NCBI GenBank assembly: GCA_032622095.1
Contig: CP136063.1
Coordinates: 77,849,980 to 77,913,979 of the forward strand
Source: Siphonodentalium dalli
Lineage: Eukaryota > Mollusca > Scaphopoda > Gadilida > Siphonodentaliidae
DNA length: 64,000 nt
Reading direction: 5' to 3'
Made by a program: the position numbers and the translations under genes. Under the pieces are notes generated by a model. It saw only the letters and a list, made by a program, of their open reading frames with translations, made no database searches and had not been told where the DNA came from. Each line of letters begins with the position of its first letter. Within the stretch, counting starts at the first letter, position 1. Positions 56,941 through 64,000 of the stretch are shown piece after piece.

Positions 56941-57693
56941 CATATTTATTGAATTAATTCTCGATGTTGTGACATTTCCCAATGTTTACCGTCAAATTTT
57001 GGTATCTTATTAGACTAACTGAACTTTGATCGGTAATGCCACTGTAACAGTAATGTTTGCATAACAATTGTTTCTACATGCGAAATCTATTTGTCGGAGA
57101 GTTGTCTATATATAATGACAATAAGAACAAAGTCGATGTGCATTGTAGTTGTTTGTGGTGAGCAAGCTGCAAGACAGAGTTCAGTCCCCTCGCTACGCAA
57201 TGTCTGAACGCTGCCGGCACGTGTATTTTCTTAATTATATCTAACATTTTTATTGAAGTGTTTTGTCAGTTACAATTAATTCTGGCTTGGTCTAGACCAT
57301 TTTCAAATTAATATGTACAGTTCTGTTTCTCAGAATAATGCAGAATGAATTGTAACCTATACAAAAATCTTAAAATAAATAAATGCGACATTTCTTCACA
57401 TTACGTGTAGGTGCGGCAGTGAGTTGTTTTTCATACGTTTATTTTATTTCGATTGAACCCACTTCGAAGCCGTTGGGGCCCCGTTAATACATAAACAAAA
57501 TAGACTCGTACGGCATCGATATATCAGTATTCTCATATCGGATTCATGACCTGACATGTATCTGCAAGAAACTAATTAGTGTATTCAAAGTCTTCATGTG
57601 ATGCCATTAGTGCGTTTGTCCCTCGTATCACCATGCTGGGAGTATTAGTTCTCCAACGATAGATTTAATGTCTCGTTTAAGAGACACAGATTA
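56941..57693. other. Unique sequence, nothing recognised
   Basis: No repeat boundary or coding frame recognised. Confidence 0.4.
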
Positions 57694-58172
57694 CACCCGA
57701 CCCAGTCTGAGTTTAGTGTGCCTGTCACTTGCAGAATGAGGTTCCCAGAGGGTGAATTTAGTGATGCTATCCCGCATAGCGGGCTAGCATCACCAAATTC
57801 ACCCTCTGGGGAACTCATCCTGCATGGCCTCATCTGCTATAATTGGAGACATAGACTCAGATTGAGCTTCCCAAATGGTGAATATTGTGATGTACACCCA
57901 TTGGCAACCTCGATTATGCAATGTGTCTCTGCCAATTTGGGGATATAGAGAAACTAAACTAAAAAAGAAATAGAATCTCTACAGAAGTTTCTATAGAAAT
58001 TTGATAAATAAAGAAACTTTCCAGAGAAGATGAGGCCAAAGCAGAATGAGGCCCCCAGAGGGTGAATTTGATGATGCTAGCCCGCTACGCGGGATAGCGT
58101 CACTAAATTCACCCTCTGGGGGGACCTTATTGTGCTAATGACAGGCACACTAAACTCAGACTTGCACCCGAC
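57694..58172. mobile_element. Repeat family I, copy 2 (nested palindrome)
   Basis: The ends ACACCCGACCCAGTCTGAGT and its complement near 58150-58172 (ACTCAGACTTGCACCCGACT) enclose two internal hairpins. Each is built from CAGAGGGTGAATTTAGTGATG and its complement around a CCCGC(A/T).(G)CGGG loop (57740-57830 and 58040-58130). Copies at the two ends are inverted relative to each other. No ORF. Confidence 0.85.
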
Positions 58173-58849
58173 TGTGCGCGAGCAATTTTATTTCTTCCGA
58201 TACTGTATAATCACCTCCATTCTTTATAGTATGTTTCGATTAATAGCGCCATATTGTCCACATTCTATTGCCAGCGCGAACACAACTGTTGGTAATAATA
58301 GGTAGATCGAAGGCATGTCTGTGCCGCTGACTCCATATGTATGATATCGGCCTCTGTTATCATACACATAAACGGACATTTACATGCGAATGAAATATGT
58401 GCACGCCACCCCACACAGACATAAAAATAACTGACTGGCTGAGTGACAACTATATATTATTTAGGGCCTTGAATTCCATATACCTTTATCTTGATACAAA
58501 CTGGCAATTTACACCAGGGTGGGTTGTAAAAATTGCAGGAATGTATGCCGGAGTGTGTGTGTTGTCCGAGAGGCCAAAAAAAGCATTTTTTTACAATGTC
58601 ATGCATTTTATTTTTACTAAAGACCTTGTATGCCAACATTCGACATTTGTAACCGTTTAAAACATATTGTTATGTACGTAACCGGTGGTCAATCTATTGT
58701 TGCCCCCAATGGCCTTGATTGGATAATCCTATACTGCGCGGCGATGTCTTACCATCGACGTCCACGGAGAGCTTCGCATTGATCGTCGCATCATATAAAC
58801 TACCTGGACTGCATATAAACCTATAGCTGGTGAATACGACCCCAGACGT
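58173..58849. other. Unique sequence, nothing recognised
   Basis: An 87-codon plus frame at 58397-58660 shows no motif. Confidence 0.4.
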
Positions 58850-59249
58850 TTAACCCTTTACCCAACAAACCGGCCAAAACCGGCCAAATAAAGCTTCAAC
58901 AGCCTAAAATATCTTCGGTCTGTCTCAATAGAACCATACAAATATGGATATCATTGGAACCGGCTCCTTGACCACATTGTGATAGTTACAGTTATACCCT
59001 GTGCCAATGCATTCTATTATATATGCGAGTCGACCATAGGTCGCCTCGCATATATAAGAGAATGCATTGGCCTAAAAAAAATCTGTTTTTAACATTTTTT
59101 ACCATTTTTTCTTACATTCTTTAACAATTTTATAATTTTTAATGTGTTAAGCCAATGCATTCTCTTATATATGCGAGGCGACCTATGGTCGACTCGCATA
59201 TATAAGAGAATGCATTGGCACAGGGCCCTTCTGTTGGGTAAAGGGTTAA
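58850..59249 (-). mobile_element. piggyBac-like MITE (family P), copy 4
   Basis: Reverse-oriented copy of the 27644/28952 elements with the same TTAA edges and double hairpin, nearly identical to copy 2 (it shares the rare TCTATTGAGAC variant). Four copies this similar in 64 kb point to recent activity. Confidence 0.94.
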
Positions 59250-59450
59250 ACTAATACTGCAAAGTATGTAACAGGAAATTTGAGGTTTGAATGAACTGAT
59301 GTTCTGATTTATAACAACCAGACTGGCATCAGTTATGATCAGTGTGTGCTCACAAGACCAAACTAAGTTAACATTGTGGGGGAAAAATAGCCAGATGCAT
59401 CAGCATCGGTCATACTGCTTCCTAAAATGTCTGGCGTATATATAAGAAAT

Positions 59451-59590
59451 GAACGGCGGTTTCAATGTGGTCATGGGATTTTGACCGCGAGAAAAAATCA
59501 GCAAACTGCATGAACCCCGAAGGGGTTCATGCGGAATTTGCTGATTTTTAATCGCGGTCCAAACCCATGACCATGTTGAATCCGCCGTTT
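59451..59590. mobile_element. Palindromic MITE-like hairpin, 140 bp
   Basis: AACGGCGGTTTCAATGTGGTCATGG ... and its complement, with inner arms GAACCCCGAAGGGGTTC as the loop palindrome. Nearly the whole length can fold back. Confidence 0.85.
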
Positions 59591-60499
59591 ATTATTTATA
59601 TTTATATACTTAAATTCATTATGAACTAGGATTGTATGTCCTTTCCACTATTTATTTATCTATTTAAATGAACGCATGGAGTTCAGTTAAGAAAGTTTGA
59701 ATCCTGTTTGTTTGGAAAACCAAACATTTTGAGAATCCGTTCGCGGAGAACGGAAAAAAAAGCAATTTCACAGTTAAGTATACACATACGACAAACTGTC
59801 TTGTTTAGCTAGTAACTAATGTATATATAGACGTGTTGATTTCAAGAATGATATCTGAAACTAACACTTAAGTTTCGGCTGTGGATAAGAAATCGACAAC
59901 ACGTGGTTCTACCATAATGATATATTTGTGAGGTTCGGGGGGATATTTGTAGCGGTAAGGAAAATGATAAAACGCTATTGGGTAGCGGGCTTTTTTAACA
60001 TCAACGCTCAGTAACACCGGGCAACAACACTGATTATAGACCAACATAAATTTTTGCCAAATCCGGACGTAGGCCTACTATATAGATACTCAAGCAGTCG
60101 GCAATGTCCGACAATATCCGGTCATTTCCGGGACCAATGTGTTCATAAACCTATGAACGACATTGGAAGTGACGTCACGTTGCGTTCATAGCTTTATGAA
60201 CGAATTTGATAAGGGGCGTGTCTACCGTAACGCTATGGGGAAATCGGAAGAGATATTAGGTGTATGTAAATATATGCAAATATCACAATTGAATTTGTAC
60301 TACCTGGTGTTATCTTGTGTCGTGGTTTGATGGGCTGCTCTGGATTTAACTAGTATCTTCATACTTAGTAATTTAGTATGAGACTACTTGGATCGTCCAC
60401 AGAGACCTATACCTGATAACAGTGATGTAAATATCAGCACTTGAACAAATTCTGGTTGCTAATCTAGCCTGGTCAAAAATGCTAAATCTTCTTTAAAGA
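59591..60499. other. Unique sequence with a short GTTCATA repeat
   Basis: Near 60130-60210, GTTCATAAACCTATGAACGA and GTTCATAGCTTTATGAACGA form two small hairpins about 45 bp apart. Nothing else recognised. Confidence 0.45.
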
Positions 60500-60925
60500 T
60501 ATCCTTACATTGTTACTCCTCATCATCATCATCATCAATATAAGGGAATAAGTCGAAATTACTTTACCCATTGTGCAGTTCAGATGTTTTAAGTTGAAAT
60601 ATGTATGTGTAAGCGATAGTTTGCGTTAATTCTGCTAATGGTGGTAGTCAAACATTCTTTGATTGTGTCAAGATTTTATGCTGCGACAACTTGTGCGGGC
60701 AGATTGTTCCATGTAGTGTGATTATTCTTTGTGTAAAGAAATGTTTTCCAACATCTTTCTTGACACAATGTTTTTGTAATTTGTATTCGTGACCTCGGCT
60801 GCCTTTGTGCAATTCGTTCTCAAATAACTTGTGTTTGTCGATGTTGTACAGACCATGAGTTATTTTGTACACTTCTATCATGTCTCCTCTTTTTCGTATG
60901 GTATGGTTACTATGGTACCGCACAG
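60500..60925 (-). pseudogene. LINE 3' fragment (L2/CR1-type C-terminus)
   Basis: The minus strand reads RKRGDMIEVYKITHGLYNID, then RGHEYKLQKHCVKKDVGKHF and FTQRIIT, the usual C-terminal block of L2/CR1-like LINE proteins (RGD.IEVYKI ... RGH..KL.K ... FF..RVI..WN.LP). After RIITLH the frame shifts (WNNLPAQVV is in another frame) and a stop follows, so it is dead. The 3' end is followed by (GAT)n at 60510-60537, as LINE tails often are. The upstream part of the element is missing. Confidence 0.85.
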
Positions 60926-61150
60926 CTATAATATGTATCTATGATATTTGTGTGTACCTTAGAATACCCAGTTTAACCGTGACGTATATTGATTATGTTG
61001 CCCGGGTTGACATTCATATGTGTAATTTGATTGCTGGAATCATTCGCTATGTTAGCCTATATGCTTGTGATATATGTGCCATGTCTGGACAGCATGTTGT
61101 CATAAATTTAAAGGTGTACTTGAACTTATCTCTGGAACATATTTGCCCGA
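60926..61150. other. Sequence between LINE fragment and MITE, nothing recognised
   Basis: The plus frame of 109 codons (60865-61194) overlaps the dead LINE on the other strand and is not believed. Confidence 0.4.
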
Positions 61151-61945
61151 TTCATCATCTCCGGTTTAAACCTCCGAGTTTAAACCTGGTTTAACCCCCC
61201 ATAGCGGTCCAACCAAACCGGGTCTAAGTGTGCGTTTTTGTCGTTTAGTGACCAGCTGATTGACAACTCCAGTCGGTGATATGAGCATGCAGTCAAACTA
61301 CCCTGTTACCAAGCGGAACAAAAGGCAGGCTGATGTAATGCTTACTGACACGTCCTCAAAATATCGCGTGCGAATGCATCAACTGTGACATGATAACACC
61401 AGTCTGTAGTCGCCACTTAGATACGCCCTTACTCGAGATTATTTACAGCTCCACCCTATGACTGATTGTTTGACAATTCTAAACCGCGATGAAGAACAGA
61501 CGGATTCGTCATCTCAGGTTTAGCCTCAGTAAAGATGGTTTAGCTGGACCGCCGAATTAGATGGTTTAGTTGCCGGTTTAAGCTTATAAAACACAAAAAC
61601 AATATCGAAATTGACAAAAACTGATCCCCACTCACTGTATAGGTGTGAGTGCTTCTTGCATATAAATTTCCAATCAAAATATGCTCGCTGTCGTTATTAT
61701 TGATTTTCGCAATTAATAAAACGAGGCGGTACGCATTAGGAATGTACGATTAATTATCACGACGATACAGAGACACTACTACTAAACCGCTGGTCTGGCT
61801 GGACCAGGTTTAAACCAGAGATGACGAATGCGTCACTTAGACCTGCGGTCTCGGGTTTAAACCATGGATTTAGCTGACTCACGGCGGTTTAAACCTAGAG
61901 GTTTACGTAGACCAGGTTTAAACCTGAGATGACGAATCCGGCCAT
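61151..61945. mobile_element. Element cluster with GATGACGAAT ... GGTTTAAACC ends
   Basis: CGGATTCGTCATCTCAGGTTTA at about 61500 is mirrored by TAAACCTGAGATGACGAATCCGG at about 61920, giving a 450-bp element. A diverged outer copy of the same end (ATTCATCATCTCCGGTTTAA) is at 61151, and an internal GATGACGAATGCG lies at 61821. GGTTTAAACC-like palindromes recur at least eight times. Confidence 0.7.
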
Positions 61946-62560
61946 AGAGTTCATGGCACAACAAGCAAAAGCCGCGAGTAATGAACCATCATAGGCCATT
62001 CACTCAGTTCGATAGAAAGTCAGAGTTGGTTATGTGTCCATGTTTTATAATTAAAACTTCCGTATAGATCAAGGCAAATCATTACTAATGGTGTGGTTTC
62101 ATAATTATTGAGTATATTGGGATTATACCAAATAATGAGATTTTGGGGGTGTAGGTGTCTCGGTATCGGACGTAAGGCATTTTGTTTGAATAGTTTGGGT
62201 GGGTGGGTCAGGAGGGAGGGATATGCAAGAAAAGTTCCCGACTCAGGGAGGGGTTTGGTAGGTTTAATCGAGGTCCGACAAAAAACTCATTTTATGTGAT
62301 GCAACTTTTTTTTTCTATTCAACATATCTATCAATGATTAATTAGGAACCAACAATACATTTATATTATATCACTTAGTTGTGTACTGTGCTTAGCGCCC
62401 CATCATTTGTTAGTATGACTGTGTCATATTAGTGAATAAAGAACACTGCATGCATCTCCAAGTTGGACACTTATATTAGGAACTAATGCATTTATTTGAA
62501 ACATGTTTTTAAATAATACAACTAAGATAGTACACTGATCTATAGAGATATCCATGTGAA
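61946..62560. other. Unique sequence, nothing recognised
   Basis: Purine-rich GGGTGGGTGGGTCAGGAGGGA near 62200; no coding frame believed. Confidence 0.4.
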
Positions 62561-62725
62561 TTTATATGCACATATTTCTGTATACATATCTATATACGTG
62601 TATATATATATATATAATGTATACAGTATACATATGATATATTTATAAGTATTACATACAATGCAATATGTATGGACATGACATTCTGATGAAAATAGCA
62701 TTCATACCAATGTACATAGTGTATA
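62561..62725 (+). repeat. AT-rich low-complexity tract
   Basis: TATACGTGTATATATATATA and TACAGTATACATATGATATA type sequence, a degenerate TA/TACA repeat. Confidence 0.8.
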
Positions 62726-62784
62726 TATGTTATCAGGCATGTTCCACATCAATTTGTGTTTTTTTGCATTAAAGAGATGCGAAA

Positions 62785-63085
62785 CACTCCGGTAAGGTGA
62801 TCAAATAGAAATGGATCTTGTTCAAAGTAGTAACTTTTATATCCAATATTTTATCCAACTTGACAACACACACCGTCATTCTTATATATTAATTAAATGC
62901 AGTGACTCTCGATGGCGAAATTGTTTTCGTCACTTTATCGCCGATTGTTGCGTCCAGAATCGAGAAGTAAATATTTACAATTGAGCGTATAGTTCAGATG
63001 ATGTTTTCTATGGAGTGGTACGGTCGATTTGCTTCAGATTTTCGGCGACGTTAGCTGAATGTTACATTCCTCCAGTTGGTATAGC
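62785..63085 (-). repeat. Dispersed repeat, partner of 5165-5478 (inverted)
   Basis: The reverse complement aligns with 5165-5478 over its whole length (ACGCAACAATCGGCGATAAA and TGCATTTAATTAATATATAA conserved exactly). Divergence is moderate; neither copy codes. Confidence 0.7.
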
Positions 63086-63494
63086 GCTTGAATACTAACT
63101 TATCAGTTTCACGCACACGAACAAGTACATAATATGTCTTTAAACTCATTCATTCATTAAAATATTCTACCCCAATCATGCGCGGTCGACGCTGGTGGTC
63201 CAATCATCTGCACGGAGCAGGCGTCTCGATGTTTTAAACCCGGTGTATTTCATGTGAATATTATAGACATAGTATTTGCTATTTCGAGAAGCATTTACTT
63301 TTATACGATATATAATGCAAGCAATCAAGAACGCGGATTTCTAATCTGAGAACGGGTATGAAAAGCTTAATAGTTTGTCTAATTGATACCATTCTCAAAA
63401 ATAAGCATTATAGTATACTCACAAAACTATCATTACGAAAGGAGATTTGCATTTTAGTTGTGGTGTACGTTGTGTTGGTTAGACCAAGTCTTCT

Positions 63495-63571
63495 CGGTCA
63501 ACAACAGATTGGGATATCGGCTGGGTTTATGTTGTTTTGTGACCGAGTCTCATCCCATTACTCTCTATAAC
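63495..63571 (+). repeat. Short dispersed repeat shared with 4.2 kb
   Basis: TTGGGATATCGGCTGGGTTTA ... GACCGAGTCTCATCCCATTA, as at 4205-4290, immediately followed by the SINE. Confidence 0.55.
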
Positions 63572-63572
63572 A

Positions 63573-63957
63573 TGGAAGTGGTAGCCCAGTGGTTAGAGTG
63601 TCGGAATGGTGTTACTGCACCGGCGTGAGTTCGCGCCCGACCGGTGGACTATCGTCTCCACAACAGTGGCTTGGCCCGATTAAGCGGTGTGTGTGCTATA
63701 TATAACCACACGCTGTTTCAAATCTCGCGCCAGGTTGTGACCTTGGGCAAGGGCACTTGTACTGTGCTCGCTTCGTCGTACCTTGAAGAGAAATAGGGAC
63801 CTGGTTGTTGGGTAAGTGTAAGCCAAGAGCAATCTTGTGAAGCGCCATTATGGCTACATGCGTTTAAGGATAGCTCAATATGGCATTTACTTGAAATGGG
63901 GTAATAATGTGAAGCGCTTAGGGCCCTCGCGGGGGGATAAGCTCCATCATTATCATA
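63573..63957 (+). mobile_element. tRNA-derived SINE, about 385 bp
   Basis: The head is tRNA-like: TGGTAGCCCAGTGGTTAGAG fits the A box and GAGTTCGCGCCCG the B box, about 45 bp apart. The body contains CCTTGGGCAAGGGCACTTGTA, and the 3' end reads GAAGCGCTTAGGGCCCTCGC ... GATAAGCTCCATCATTATCAT, close to the AAGCGCT...ATAA(G)CGCTATA-like tails shared by many SINEs and their partner LINEs. No duplication of flanks was clear because the right flank is short. Only one copy with a body is in the window. Confidence 0.85.
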
Positions 63958-64000
63958 TTTAACATACTTTCATTGAAATGACGTACTACATTTAAACGTA

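Overview
The window is eukaryotic nuclear DNA from an animal. The one gene I can establish is a nicotinic acetylcholine receptor (nAChR) alpha-type subunit, split by spliceosomal introns and lying on the minus strand. Five exons (146, 45, 110, 533 and 581 bp) are spread from 40430 down to 2324. All have GT/AG borders, the phases join, and together they encode about 471 residues from just after the signal peptide to a natural stop. The exon carrying the start codon and signal peptide was not found and must lie upstream on the minus strand, beyond 40430, inside or outside the window. Short exons, multi-kilobase introns, abundant small DNA transposons, CR1/L2-type LINE remnants, a tRNA-derived SINE and an internal TTAGGG-type tract fit an invertebrate animal, perhaps a marine lophotrochozoan or deuterostome. 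The sequence alone does not settle the phylum.

Layout. 1-2323: mostly unrecognised, with a hairpin at the left edge. 2324-40430: the nAChR gene, with introns of 4.7, 12.8, 7.7 and 11.5 kb filled with repeats. The largest intron holds (i) a decayed LINE reverse transcriptase with a TTAA-flanked MITE inside it, (ii) a second copy of that MITE, and (iii) a 5.86-kb foldback element (29641-35500) bounded by an 8-bp direct repeat and ending only 31 bp from the 45-bp exon. 40431-64000: no confident gene. It holds several TTAA-flanked elements, a 1.4-kb nested palindrome (52.75-54.19 kb), a telomere-like tract, a pyrimidine-rich simple repeat, a second LINE fragment and a SINE at the right edge.

The main interest is in the repeats. 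At least six element groups end in TTAA-flanked inverted repeats. One hairpin module recurs inside elements whose termini are otherwise unrelated. A short paired motif (AAAGAGCGTT ... CCTGATATGG ... AAAGAGCGTT) recurs across different families. Nothing resembling CRISPR, operons or other prokaryotic features is present. All boundaries and similarities were judged by eye.
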